Below are positions 48,801-61,995 of a DNA stretch of 64,000 bases, piece after piece; position 1 is the stretch's first letter, and every line of letters begins with the position of its first letter. Position numbers and translations under genes: made by a program. Below the pieces are notes generated by a model. It made no database searches. It saw only the letters and a program-made list of their open reading frames with translations, and was not told the DNA's origin. Source of the stretch: Panopea generosa (lineage: Eukaryota > Mollusca > Bivalvia > Adapedonta > Hiatellidae). Location: NCBI GenBank assembly GCA_029582155.1, contig CM055901.1, forward strand, positions 21,059,597 through 21,123,596, read 5' to 3'.

Positions 48801-51164
48801 TATTCAATAATATAATAAGTTTGTCATTCAAATTATTTATATCAGATTTCCTAGCCCCAAACAATAACAAAGACCTACATATTACTCCCAACTATTAATT
48901 TCTGATTATTATCTGCTACATCCAATAATTTAATTATAACAACATACACACAATTAATCCCCCGACCCCTACAAAAATCAAGACTATCAACCAATAGGAA
49001 ACTAAGATAAACACTGGGGCAAGTCTCACACCAATAATAACATACCATTTCTTTACCTCCACATGATAGGATAAACCAGCTAAAGGTTAAATTAACCAAT
49101 AGGTATATCCTTACTTTCACAGTTTTAGGAACTTTAGAAACAGTTCTGAGGCGGAACATCAAAAACATCAAAATCTCAAGCCCCTGGATAACCTGGCGGA
49201 GGGACTAAAAACTTAGAATTACATACATTTCTGATTATTACTGGGAAACAAGTGCAAAGACATGTTCATAAATAAATGACTGGTAGGTACTGGTAGGTAC
49301 TTGCATTTGACAAACTCAGTATTTCAAAGTTACAAAATTTAAATGGAAATTCGAACAGCATTCACAGAATATTTCAAAATCGATTATAAAATGCAAAACC
49401 AAAACCAAAACACAAATCATTCATTTATTTAAGAGCGTCCATGTGATCGAGATGAGAATATGTAAATCAACGCCCTTTAAATGTCAAATATTCTATATGT
49501 ATAGTTTATAATTATAAAAATCGAAATGAATCACAATCAAAATTAAATTGTCTTTGATCAAAATGCATATCAAGACAAGTATATACGCTGTCACTAGAAA
49601 AAATCCTACCTTTCAACGCCAAAAGATGTTCTTTTTCTCTGCCGCCCTCCATCTTGGATTTGGATTATGCCTAATTTAAATTCTGCTATAATGTTATTGT
49701 CGTCATCAGATGCTGACGTGCCAGTGTTAGGATTATACGCGAAAATGTGATATGAACGGGTGGCAATTTTTGGGATTTTTTTTAACTTAATAACTTTTTC
49801 AACCCCAACTGACTTTAATAATGATGATACAAAGTAAAAGTAAAACTGTTGACATTTTTTTTTAAAATCAATCACAAAATATTTTTAATTTGAATTAAAA
49901 AAAATGTTACGGATGGAAATCTAAAACGGTCGATTTTTAAAAAAGAAATGTTTTAAGTGTACTGGTTTCAACACAAACCTTTTAACTACCAGTGAACTAA
50001 TTACTATATTCAGAATATACGTAGAAAGATTTAAAAAAATAAATTAGCAATCTGGGGGAGCAAAATTTTCATATCAAAGCTTTTAGAAATTATTTTTATT
50101 TATTGACGTGGGTAGCGGGAAGGGGTTGGTTAAAAATTTATCACCAAAAAAACAACACTAACAGTATATTTCTTCACTTTTTAAACCTTGAAACAGGAAA
50201 AGAAATGCTACCAAAATAGTCTATGAAGCCCTTTCTTTTGACATCAACATCACATCAATCTGTTAGTTGGTTCTGTTGGAGGAGTTGTGTTTGCAATATT
50301 TAAATATCTCTATTCATAGGCCATATGGTTCCTATTATTACCAAACAGGAATGCGTTCAGTTCGATTAAACATGTTTACCATAAACCCAAAGGTGACCAA
50401 ACGAACGAAAAGTAAACGGACCTACTTCGGCTCTGTTCCTCCATTCCTCTTTACGTCACGTGATTAAACACACGCAAACAGTTCTCACGGGTGTTTGCTT
50501 CTGTTAGCAAACGTTAACAACGAACATGTCGTTCAATTGACACGTGTTATCAAACGTTTGCATATCAAACGTTTGCAAACGTTTAACCGAGCTGAATGTA
50601 GCCCAGTATATAGCCTAACACGAGGCTGTGTTCAGCACCGTTAAACAGCAGCCTGGTTCTCTACAATTATCGCGTACTGCGTGCTGATTTAAGATTAAGC
50701 CATTTTCCAAAAAAATATGTAAGCTAAAGTTAGCAAACCTTTAACCGAAATGAACACAGGACCAAGAAATATTTACATTGGTAAAACACGTGCTTGTATC
50801 AGTCCGTTGTTAAATAAGCTATACTGCCCACGGAGTGGAACAACATTAACATGTCTGTACGTGTAGTTCAGCATATAATGTTATTTCCTTCAGCAATTTC
50901 AAATTGTTACACTAATGATAAGGATACATGTATACAAACACCCATAAAAACAACAGCACAGTCATTGTAATCTACTTGGGCAGTTGAGCAGCTGCCTTTA
51001 ACACCCCAGCTACGCCACTGTTGTGGTCAAGGTTTCAAATAAATAACGATATTTTTAGATGCTGTAAAAATACAATGGATAGTGTGTGTGTTTTTTTTTT
51101 GTTTATTAATAGTATCATAATTATTTTAAAACGTATTAGAAAATTCAAACAAAAACCATGTGTA
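45846..51164. other. Noncoding, 5.3 kb with no gene recognised
   Basis: Mostly unique AT-rich sequence. A more GC-balanced stretch (50230-50700) has 'ttacgtcacgtga' at 50451-50463 and two CAAACGTTTG palindromes near 50553-50580. Frames of 65-100 codons (46795, 48596, 49606) show no known domains. Confidence 0.45.
50451..50463. promoter_or_regulatory. Composite CRE/E-box-like sequence
   Basis: TTACGTCACGTGA overlaps a CRE-like TACGTCA with the E-box TCACGTGA. No nearby gene start supports promoter function; it may be chance. Confidence 0.25.
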
Positions 51165-51610
51165 GTGGAATATGTTTGCCATCTATTAATTTTTAACTGG
51201 AAACTTAAACCAATTCAAACAAAAATAATGTATGGTGGATTATTTTTGCCATTAGGTATTTATCATTTTATTTCATATGTAACTAATTTCAAACAAATGC
51301 AATGTATGGTGGACTATTTTTGCCATTTAATTGGTACTTATCATTTAATTTCACATGTAACTAGCTTCAAACAAAATGCAATGTATGGTGGAATATTTTT
51401 GCCATTAGGTACTTATCATTTAACTTTACATGTAACCAACTCCAAACAAATGCAATGTATGGTGGAATATTTATCATTTAACTTTATATGTGACCAACTC
51501 CAAACAAAATGCAATGTATGGTGGAATATTTTTGCCATTAGGTACTTATCATTTAACTTTACATGTAACCAACTCCAAACAAATGCATTGTATGGTAGAA
51601 TATTTGTGTA
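51165..51610 (+). repeat. Tandem array, about 73-bp unit, 6 copies
   Basis: The unit combines 'aatgcaatgtatggtggaat', 'atttttgccattaggtactt', 'atcatttaactttacatgta' and 'accaactccaaac'. One copy (near 51455) lacks the 'tttttgccattaggtac' part. A 196-codon + frame running through it is an artefact. Confidence 0.9.
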
Positions 51611-53449
51611 ATCAGTTTGTTCTAGTCGTTGGGTATTCACGGTTGCTGGAATATTGCTAATTTCCTTCTTATTTCTGTTGTCAAAGTGAAAGTATACTTC
51701 CTCCCTACATTTTCAATTCAATCATAGCAATGCTTTTAAAACGTTCCAAATAGATTAAAAATGACATTTGAATCACAAAATAGGCATTACGTTTTGAAAA
51801 TGTTTTTTTATTAAATAAAAAGAAACAATCATATGTATGCTTAACATATGCACAGCATAATTTGTCTAAGTTGTAATTACTTGTTTCACAATCGAATTAA
51901 AAATAAAAAAAAAACAGCAACATTGTTTAAGACATAAAGTAAGTTTTTAGATCAGTCTGAGCCACGAGGCTATGATAAACTGTTTTGCTTTACCTAAATG
52001 GCAGCATTTTATGCTTTTTTAAAAAAAAAGTTTTTTTCATTTTTAATCTGTAATGAGGTCATTAAAGGCTATACCTATTGAGACAATTTAATTTTTCCAC
52101 CGAAGTTTATTCATTTTTCTGTGGAAAAGTATTTGTTTAAAATCGGTTTAACGTTTTATAAATTCTCTTTTAAAACTTAAGGTGTTGCTATAAATAGTAA
52201 ATCAGTTACTTTTTATAAACTTGAACTTTGGGTCACTTCCATCTAATAAGTAAAATAGTGAAATGTATGCCAAGTGATTATCTATAGCCCACTTGAAGCT
52301 CAGGTGGTTATTTTTGTTATTTCTATTCATTGTTTGCAAAATAATTCATATTTCAAACCGAAGTTGCAATTCTAGTATTGTTTATATATTTCATTTCTGT
52401 TGTATCTGGAAAAAAAAACACGACGTTTTTTATTATTTAGAATTTATTGTTAGGAGTTGTTAGGATTTGTCAATCTCTGCAAAGGGTTTGTTATGTCCAT
52501 TTTGTGAGTTTGTGTTCATGCCGATAATTGTAAATAAGCCTGCGTCCTACGTGCGAATCCCCTTCAACCGAACGAACAGTATCTGCATATTTATCGTTAA
52601 AATGTGTTCATAACTGCAAACTTAGCTATTTTGTTTTATACATTTTGTATTTTATTTCAATGTTTTCTGTAAAAACGGTGTTTTTAACAATTTGCATTGT
52701 AACTATAAGGTCCACGTTGATCTTTACAAGGAGTAGAATCCCTTCAAGCGAATGGTATGTACATCTCGATACATATAACCATAACGAGGTTACTGACCAG
52801 TACATTTGATTATTCTGTTATAGGCATAATTAAACGCACGCGGAGAGTGTACCTCTGACTCGTCAAAATCGCGAGGGTAATCAAAAACGTATACATACAA
52901 TACAATAGTTATGGGCGTATTGCTGCGACATGCCGCACAAACAATAGATATTACTGCGGCATGCCGTACCAATAATTTCAAAACTTTTCAACAATGCTCT
53001 TAATTTCGGACTATGTCATTTGTGAACTCCTGCCACTGTTGCTGCTCGTTTTAAAGTTTACAAAATGACAAGTTTTGTAAAATATCAAAGTCGTGTCGTG
53101 TTTGCACCATAAAGATCAACGGTTATTCTGTTTGCTTATTTGCATCATGTATATAAATTATATTGAGAAATAAAGTAATGTGAAAATTTACCAAAATTAC
53201 CATCTGACTCTTTAATGCATTACATGAAACGCTGTCAGCAAGCAATCAAAATCCGTTCCCACGCATGGACGCACGCATCACGTCACGCACGCACCTATCG
53301 TTATCCAACGGTACCGACGCCGTCTGCAGATCATTTACCTTCTACCGCTGAGGATGTGTGTTCGAACTTAGCTTAACTATGGCGCTTTTACTGAGATTTA
53401 TTTTGTGATATGTTCCCTATGTAATGTGTTGGAAATAGCGTTAATCCCC
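51611..53449. other. Noncoding, nothing recognised
   Basis: AT-rich until 52500. Near 52910-52975 a 28-bp phrase around 'tgctgcgacatgccgcac' is repeated as 'tactgcggcatgccgtac'. CG-rich short runs near 53260-53300 ('cgcacgcatcacgtcacgca'). No gene supported. Confidence 0.4.
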
Positions 53450-55085
53450 ACCCCTTCACCACCCACACACAACCACCTCTCCTCCAACACACACAACCAC
53501 CTCTTCCCAAACCCACAACCACCTCTCCCCCAACACACACAGCCACCTCTACCCCGACACACACACAACCATCTCTTCCCCAACACACACAACCACCTCT
53601 CCCCAAACACACAACCACCTCTCCCCCAACACACACAACCAACTCTTCCCCCAACACACACAACCAACTCTCCGCCGATACACACAACCAACTCATCCCC
53701 CAACACACACAACCACCTCTCCCCCGACACATAAACAGCCACTTCTTCCCAAACACACACAATCACCTTTCCCCCAACACACACAACCACTTCTCCCCAA
53801 CACATACAACCGACTCTTCCCCCAACACACACAACCACCTCTTCCCCAACACACACAACCGACTCTTCCCCCAACACACACAACCACCTCTCCCCCTACA
53901 CATAACAGCTACCTCTTCCCAAACACACACAACCACCTCTCCCCCAACACACACAACCACCTCTCCACCAACACACACAACCACACACAACCACCTCTTC
54001 CCAAACACACACAACCACCTCTCCCCCAACACACACAACCACCTCTTCCCAAACACACACAACCACCTCTCCCCCAACACACACAACCACATCTCCCCCC
54101 CCCTCAACACACACAACCACCTCTCCCCCAACACACACAACCACCTCTCCCCCAACACACACATCCACCTCTTCCCAAACACACACAACCACCTCTCCCC
54201 CAACACACACAACCACATCTCCCCCCAACACACACAACCACCTCTCCCCCAACACACACAACCACACAAAACCACCTCTTCACAAACACACACAACCACC
54301 TCTCCCCCAACACACACAACCACCTCTCCCCAACACACACAACAATCTCTTCCCAAACACACACAACCACCTCTCCCCCAACACACACAACCACATCTCC
54401 CCAAAACACACACAACCACCTCTCCCCCAACACACACAACCACCTCTCCCCCAACACACAAAACCACTTCTCCCCCAACACATGCAGCCACCTCTCCCCC
54501 GACACACACACAACCATCACTTCCCCAACACACACAACCACCTCTCCCCAAACACACAATCACCTTTCCCCCAACACACACAACCACCTCTCCCCCAACA
54601 CACACAACCAACTCTTCCCCCAACACACACAACCTACTCTCCCCGACACACACAACCAACTCTTCCCCCAACACACACAACCACCTCTCCCCCAACACAC
54701 ACAACCACCTCTCCCCCGACACATAAACAGCCACCTCTTCCCCAACACACACAACCACCTCTCCCCCAACACACACAGCCACCTCTCTCCCGACACACAC
54801 ACAACCATCTCTCCTCCAACACACACAACCATCACTTCCCCAACACACACAGCCATCACTTCCCCAACACACACAACCAACTCTTCCCCCAACACACACA
54901 ACCATCACTTCCCCAACACACAAAACCACCTTTCCCCCAACACACACAGCCACCTCTCCTCCAACACACACAACCACCTCTCCCAATACACACACAACCA
55001 CCTCTTCCCAAACACACACAACCACCTTTTCCCAAACACACACAACCACCTCTCCCCCCAACACACACAACCACCACTTCCCCTC
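53450..55085 (+). repeat. C/A-rich minisatellite, 24-bp unit, 1.6 kb
   Basis: The unit is 'cccccaacacacacaaccac' plus 'ctct' (24 bp; 23-bp variants), about 68 copies. Some higher-order blocks carry 'gacacataaacagccac' or 'acacaaccacacacaaccac'. The - strand is G-rich (GGGGGAGAGGTGGTTGTGTG). A 435-codon - strand frame and Pro-rich + frames arise because 24 is a multiple of 3; they repeat eight residues (VVVCVGGE) and carry no other sequence. Confidence 0.97.
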
Positions 55086-56499
55086 AATTCAAAAATGCCA
55101 TGACCTTCAATCTGGTTCACTGAACTGGACAATGGTTCGTCCAGGTTAATATCCGTTCGTTTTATAACAGGTGTTTTAAGATTAATTCATTATTACACCT
55201 TAAATACATTTTCACATGGCAAGTTTGACAAGTTTATTGACAAGTTTATTGACAAGATCTTTTCCAATATTTTCAGTAGGTCGGAGACCCATATTGAATT
55301 ATCACGTATATATGATTACAAATATTGCGACAATATCGTATCTGATAAATATCATATAACATACTTATATACAATATCATATGTACCAGTCCATATGCTC
55401 ACCTGTACAATTGGAAGAAATAAGATATATTTTATATTATTACTTTCAAGTGGTTATGTGATTATTAGAACTTTGTCACCTACCTGCCTGACAAGTCATT
55501 ATTCTTATCATATTATAATACAAATATAGCTAACGCTGTAAAGATACGCCGTCTGTAATAGTGTTTGTTTTTCTTTGGCTAAAAAGGTTAAACCACTTGA
55601 AACGGAATAAAACCACTTGAAACGCCAACCTTTAACTCACTAAGGTCAGGCCTAATCCAAAGGAATAAATCACAGAGTGCACAGACACATTGGCTATGAC
55701 GAATAAGGATTTTGTTATTAAGTACCTATAAGTTGGATTAAAATGCATGCACTAGTGACTATTCTGACAAAAACAATCTGATCGTAAACATTGATATTCA
55801 TCTTAAAGGGTAACACGCTGTACTTTTGATCAGTTTTCATATAACTTTATTTCTCTAGATCGTCTTTCTACGTTTTTGCAAATACGATAATAGAATATCC
55901 CAATGTGTATACAGCATGAACGTTTGTCCCTTTATCGCCGGAAACGATTAAGATCTACATGCTTTGCTGTCTAGATTTAAAAATTAAAAGTCATCCTGCA
56001 CATATTGAATAATTTAGGTGATGCGTTTTGAGAGATCTTCAACCGATATACTGAACGGAGCAGCTAACCCGCCATCTGGCATTTAATGTACCTAATATTT
56101 TATGTATTTTTTTCAAAAAGTACAAAAGCATTTCCCTTGAAATTTGGACTTGAATAAGAAAGAACACAACTATGTAAATTTAATACAAAATTATCTGTTT
56201 ATGTCGAATCATATTTTGATAAACGCTACTTAACGTTTTGACAAATATATTGGAAATATAAAAGTGGCGAGGTTAGCTGTTCCGTTCAGTATATATTATT
56301 TTCACAATTTTGGTATTGTGTTGTAGATTATTTCTTCCTTAAAACGTGCTTTATCATTTATTTTCGGTCTGCAACTATTATTTTATCAAATAAGGTGAGC
56401 TCTCATTCGTTTTGTCAATCAATTTTAAACTTTATTTATATATTCATATACTTTAGTGTGATTGCGTAGAAGGCGTGTAGCTTTATCAATTCACTTTCG
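55086..56499. other. Noncoding, nothing recognised
   Basis: AT-rich, no gene or repeat supported. Confidence 0.4.
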
Positions 56500-56970
56500 A
56501 GTCTGTTTCCTGGGAAGAACGGTGCTATTATATGAAAGATTTTCGGATCGAACATGGAATCGAACCAGCGACTTAGGGTGCGAGTGGGCATCACATATGT
56601 GTACCACTTCCCGTATACACATGAGGCCAGGCTCTCATACAAAGTATCACAATTCAATTAATGTTGATACATAGTTCATATTTAGAAAATAACGCCTTAA
56701 ATATTTTCAAGCGGAGTGGTAGTGTAGTAGGTTCGGTGTCCAGCTCGATAAGATAGCTCTCCCTGATCCGATACCTCTCCCAGATCCGATACCTCTCCCT
56801 GATCCGATACCTCTCCCTGATCCGATACCTCTCCCAGATCCGATATCTCTCCCTGATCCGATACCTCTCCCTGATCCGATACCTCTCCCAGATCCGATAC
56901 CTCTAATAAAGCAACGCTCAGTATTGGTTCTACCCAGGAATCGGACCCGAGAGCGGTTCATATAAGTAGA
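56500..56970 (-). mobile_element. Two tRNA-like SINE copies, family 4
   Basis: On the - strand, 56500-56600 has 'gggaagtggtacacatatgt', a perfect B-box GGTTCGATTCC and 'cttcccaggaaacag'. A second copy at 56705-56970 has 'gggtccgattcctgggtaga' and is in the same layout but has an 18-bp minisatellite in its middle. Head and body differ from families 1-3. Confidence 0.5.
56755..56905 (+). repeat. Minisatellite, 18-bp unit, 8-9 copies
   Basis: CTCTCCCTGATCCGATAC repeated (with CTCTCCCAGATCCGATAC variants). It sits inside a SINE-like element. Confidence 0.95.
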
Positions 56971-57949
56971 CTCTGAGCTCTTATCGCAATCGAGTTAAAA
57001 TGAGTTATTAGTATACACTGAAAAGTAAATAATGTTGTTTTATAGAAATAAACATGGTATGTGGTGATTGCCCGGGGTGTGGGTGGGGAATTTAAATATC
57101 TTAATTCCTATTTTACAAACTTGAAAATGTTTCCATATTCGTTTTTATGGAACGTTTTGATATCTGCATACTGCATTATAAGGAGGTTTTATGATAAAAT
57201 AGGGTTGTTATTTACACCTGGGACCAAAATACTGTGACTTTTAAATGTTTTCATTAAGAAAAAAAAGATGTATGACAAAAAAATGGGTTCAATCCCGGTA
57301 CCTAATGCAACTGGTGCAAGATGTGGGGAAGATATGGATGGGTGAGTTCCCTGGAACCGGGGGCCTCCCCGGAAAAAAGTTTGATATTTCAAAAACCAAA
57401 TGCTGCATTCGTGTTAGATTTTGTTAAAAAAAGAGCAGGGACGTATCTAGAAAGGAATTCATATCGAGGGAAACCGTTTGGTAGGGGACAGGGAAGTGAC
57501 GCGGATTGCGAGGAGGGGAAGAGTACCGTAGGGGTCTCCCTTCCCGCCATGAGGGTCTCCCCTAGGAAATATTGTTTTTCAAATCGTGCATTTTTAGTGC
57601 ATCTTCAGGTCCTGTCAGTCCTTCCATTGAATACTCGAAATTTAGATCAGAAACGAATAGTACATTTCTCGGAATGTTTTGGGGGTATGTATGACATACT
57701 CAGTTACTTTACTGAGTAACATTTGAAATTAAAGCACACGGAATTATTTTGTTCAAGTTGAAAAATCATCAGAAGCAACCATTTATACTTCAATTTCTAA
57801 ATCTTCCCCAGGACCCCACCTACCTTTACCACACACTTTACCTCTGAGTAACATCCAAAATTATTGAACACATAAACCGCGAAGTATTACATTATCATTT
57901 TAATGATTAAATCAAAATCGAGTTTTTTTTTTCAAAGGTGACATCATAA
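56971..57949. other. Noncoding; local GC-rich patch
   Basis: 57340-57560 is much more GC-rich than its surroundings ('ccctggaaccgggggcctcc', 'gacgcggattgcgaggaggg', 'ggggtctcccttcccgcc'). Frames here are short and unrecognised. Confidence 0.4.
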
Positions 57950-59460
57950 CATAAAATAATAAACATCAACATTCTCATAATAACAATAAATTTACCGCAT
58001 TAGGCCATTATAAATTTACTGCAAGATTATCATCCATTTTTTTCTTAAAAAGCAGGAGGAGGGGGAGAATTTTATTATTTTTATTTTATTATTTTTTTTA
58101 AAAGATTTATTATGGCCTTAAACAATCTTTGATATTATTGCATATGTACTACACATCAACATTTTGATTAATTAAACATACAGCAACATGTTAATATATT
58201 AAAAATAAATTTACGGTAAACAATCTTTGAGATTAATCTAGACTTGGCATCTTAAATGCTCCATTTCATTAGATGTAGAGATTCTACCATACAGCAACAT
58301 TTTGATTAATTAAATATAAATTTACAGTAAACAATCTTTGATCTAGACTTGACGTCTCCAATGTTCCATTTCATTAGATGTAGGTCTTCTATACATCAAC
58401 ATTTTAATAAATTTACCGTAAACAGTCTTTGAGACCTTATTTCATCGCATATTTATACAAAATATATTTAAAGGTGTCCATTTGGGGGCCATCGCGGCAT
58501 AGTTATTCTTTTAAATAAAGTCGAAACAACCATTGTCGTAGTTTCAACTTTTCACGATCGTAGTTTTGACATTTCGCAATCGTTGTTTCGTTGTTTCGTC
58601 TTTTCTTAATACATATGTCACGATGGTCCCAACAGAACACCGTTATATTAAGACTTTAAGTCTTAAATGCTGCCCACATTAGATGTACATCAACATCGAA
58701 ATTAAAAACTATTTTACTAAAACAATCTTTAAAATTAAATGAGCTTTTAAGTATTGTTTTATTTGATGAATTATTATAAATAAATTACAGTTTAAATATC
58801 AATACTTCACTATAGAATTAAAAGCCATTTTACCGTTAAAAACGTTGAGAGATATCTAGACTTTAAGTTTTAAATATCTTTGCTCATAAGATGTGCCATA
58901 TATCACCATTCTCATAAAATAAAGTCAGTTTACCGAAAAAAATTGAGAACTAAACTTGAGCTGTTTTACTTCAACAATCTGTGAGATTTGACTTAACTTT
59001 AAGTATGTTCCGCTGGATGTCAGCAAGGACTTATATAGAGATGACAGCTAGGACTTATATAGAGATGTCAGCAAGGACTTATAAAGAGATGACAGCGAGG
59101 ACTTATATAGAGATGTCAGCAAGGACTTATATAGAGATGACAGCGAGGACTTATATAGAGATGACAGCAAGGACTTATATAGAGATGACAGTAAGGACTT
59201 ATATAGAGATGACAGTAAGGACTTATATAGAGATGACAGCGAGGACTTATATAGAGATGTCAGCGAGGACTTATATAGAGATGACAGCGAGGACTTATAT
59301 AGAGATGACAGCGAGGACTTATATAGAGATGTCAGCGAGGACTTATATAGAGATGACAAGCTATTGTGCATTTACATTTTAATTAAATTAAAAGCTATTC
59401 TAACATATACAATCATTACGATAGGCCTATATAAATGTATCTAGACTTAAAGTAGGTATA
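57950..59460 (+). repeat. Decayed satellite, about 110-150-bp unit
   Basis: Recurring phrases in the same order: 'catcaacattttgattaatt', 'aaatttac.gtaaacaatctttgag', 'tctagacttgg..tcttaaatg', 'catttcattagatgta'. At least six diverged units can be followed from 57960 to 58980, and one more after the 24-bp array (59343-59460). Its first part matches 19749-19830. Confidence 0.75.
59024..59356 (+). repeat. Minisatellite, 24-bp unit, about 14 copies
   Basis: The unit is 'gacagcgaggacttatatag' plus 'agat' (24 bp), inserted in or expanded from one unit of the decayed satellite. Each unit includes a TATATAG. The frame (TARTYIEM repeats, 133 codons) is an artefact. Confidence 0.96.
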
Positions 59461-59536
59461 TCATGATTTTTTCCAAAGATTACAATTGGCAATATATTTG
59501 ATGATATGATATCATATGATATCAATAACTTAACTT

Positions 59537-59708
59537 ACATAAGTTCAAAATAATTCACTCATTTAATTTTCAGCCACCTAAACTTTATAAAAAACAACAA
59601 TTGATGTTAAAATGGACGTTACTTAGCTGTAATAAAAATGTTCAATTTTGATAAAGGCCAGGTGTCCGAAAATTAAATGATGAGTGAATTATTTTTTGAA
59701 TGTATGTG
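59537..59708. mobile_element. Fold-back element, about 170 bp
   Basis: The left arm (59537-59592: 'acataagttcaaaataattc', 'actcatttaattttc', 'gccacctaaactttat') pairs with the right arm (59645-59708: 'ataaaggccaggtgtc', 'gaaaattaaatgatgagtga', 'attattttttgaatgtatgt') with small indels. No target duplication obvious. Confidence 0.8.
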
Positions 59709-60785
59709 CTATATTTACTTCCCTGAGGAACTTACCATAAACATTATATTCACCACACATATATCTTACGTCGTGTACCTATATGTTGTTGACTGGTTCC
59801 CTTATAAAACAATAAACTTTGTGTCTTAAAGTATGTTTCGTCTTTTTTTTGTTTACTTTTCGGACATATTAACCAAAGCTAAAGGTAGATAATACTTGAA
59901 AATACTGGTACCCGATCTTTAACAAATATGCATACGCCTTCCTAGTTTGATTCATATTATTGTACATTCATTCTCCACTAACAGGAGCCATCAGAGATGA
60001 GGTCAAAGTGAAAATATGACCAGCTCAGAATCGTTTGATTCCTCCATATTATGATAGCCACACATCTGAAGAGCTCAAATCCATAATGGTTGATCTTAAA
60101 TAAGTCGTGTTTCCCCAAAGATATGACGCTTGCAATACATCAACCCAGTTTTACCACGTACAGATACGTTACCTGTTATCAGAACAAGGTTCAAGTGATT
60201 AGATTGGTACTGCAAGAATGGCATTTTCAATGCTATGGTATTTTGATATGGCAAACACTAGAGGTTACATTGCAACATGTTCTGGTGGATATTACGATTT
60301 CTAGTTTTTTTATTGTGCTATTTGAACAAAACATTCAATTTGCAGTTTAAATTTTGATGTTCAAGTACATTTGTGATTTCCCTTTTGTAATGTAATGATT
60401 TATCTAGTGTTAATAAATTGTGTTTTAATTTGAAACCCCAAGCATGATAGGATAGAAAAGATAACGGATGGATTTTCTCCATAATTGCTTAACGAAAGCA
60501 ACTAATTGAATATGTTGCAAGAAGTAACGTTACTGTCCATAATTAAAGGCATTCAATAAATATGACAAAAACTGTTTATACATGTGAATACAACGTTTTA
60601 ATAACTAAAAAATGACAAGTCTTCATTAACAACACAAAAATATACTTCCATTTGTGTAATTGTACCACATATTTCCGCTGCACAAAGTTGATCAAATAAA
60701 ATATCGAGTTTGGGGGGAAATTCGGACTTTGGTGAAATATAGAAATACATAGCATAACGAAATCTTACTGCAACGTATATTATGC

Positions 60786-61266
60786 CTAATCAATTCTGCA
60801 GACATATAATGCAACTGTAAAGACGAAAACAATTTGAAATTCTATCTTGAAAGACTTCTTGGTTAAAAGAAGATCACGTACATGTATCTGTTTCAATCGA
60901 AATGTCTTAGAGAGAACTGTGGAATCAATTTTCTGTAGAACACTGTTACCCTGTAAATCTAGCAGACCTACCAACTGATAGTGGTTCAGATGCCTGACAA
61001 ATTATAGTTGTACATGAAACCCAAATACTTCTTGGAGCCTACGAAACTGAATTTGGTCCTTAGCATTGCGCTCTGACAAGAGACATGTCCTCATCTGTTT
61101 TATCAATAAACCAGTATTCGTCATAATGCATTGTGACGTAAGACTGGTGGTTTAATGGGTTCGAACTTGGATTGAATTGTTGTTTTAAACTGTTCTGTGA
61201 CACTGGACTGATCCGACAATGTTCCTTCAATATTGACCAGATCATCAGTGACGCTTGCTTGTTCAC
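60786..61266 (-). pseudogene. Unassigned - strand coding-like fragments in transposon
   Basis: Two adjacent - strand frames (61060-61266 and 60786-60974) have protein-like stretches (SYVTMHYDEYWFIDKTDEDM; VGLLDLQGNSVLQKIDS) separated by about 85 bp. They could be remains of one gene broken by stops and shifts. I recognise no family. Confidence 0.25.
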
Positions 61267-61417
61267 GAGTTACTTTGTGTCCCTTCCAACTGCCACACAG
61301 GGCATCTGATTTCTTATCTCTATTCGTCGCAACTTGGTTTCTTTCCCTGTAAAGGAAATTGGTTACTTTCTTCTTTTGCCGTTTCTGTAGTATTTCTGTA
61401 TTGCAGCTCTAGCAGGT

Positions 61418-61629
<212 letters not shown>

Positions 61630-61995
61630 AAAACTTCAATCAATACTTGCATGTTGCATAATAGTCGATCATTTACACAGATATGTTACCATTTCCAACA
61701 GATACGTTACCTTACTTTACATCTTCAATATGTCTTCAAACTAAATACACAGCTTGGCAATTGTAATAATGTGTTTACCTGATAAAAGGTCAATAAAAAA
61801 CATGCCGATTATCATTCAATAGTCTACATAGATGACAATGTCCTACCTTGTTCTTATAGACATTCTTGGCACAGATACGTTACAACTTAAAACAGATACG
61901 TTACCTTTGCTGATGCCAGGTACAGAGAAATACACGAATATTTCACAATAGTAACATGAACAAAGTAGTATATGAAGATTGCAGAGGGCATTTAA

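Noticed and set aside
48596-48898. 100-codon + frame
   Set aside because: Composition is that of AT-rich random DNA, the reverse strand is also open, and no splice or domain evidence exists.
51021-51611. 196-codon + frame
   Set aside because: Its second half is the 73-bp array read through frame shifts and its first half has no domain or conserved start.
57245-57719. 132-codon + frame in the GC-rich patch
   Set aside because: No recognisable domain, overlapping frames on both strands, and no splice sites; GC content alone explains the openness.
58981-59382. 133-codon frame of TARTYIEM repeats
   Set aside because: Pure 24-bp repeat; the reverse strand is equally open (YKSSLSSL repeats).
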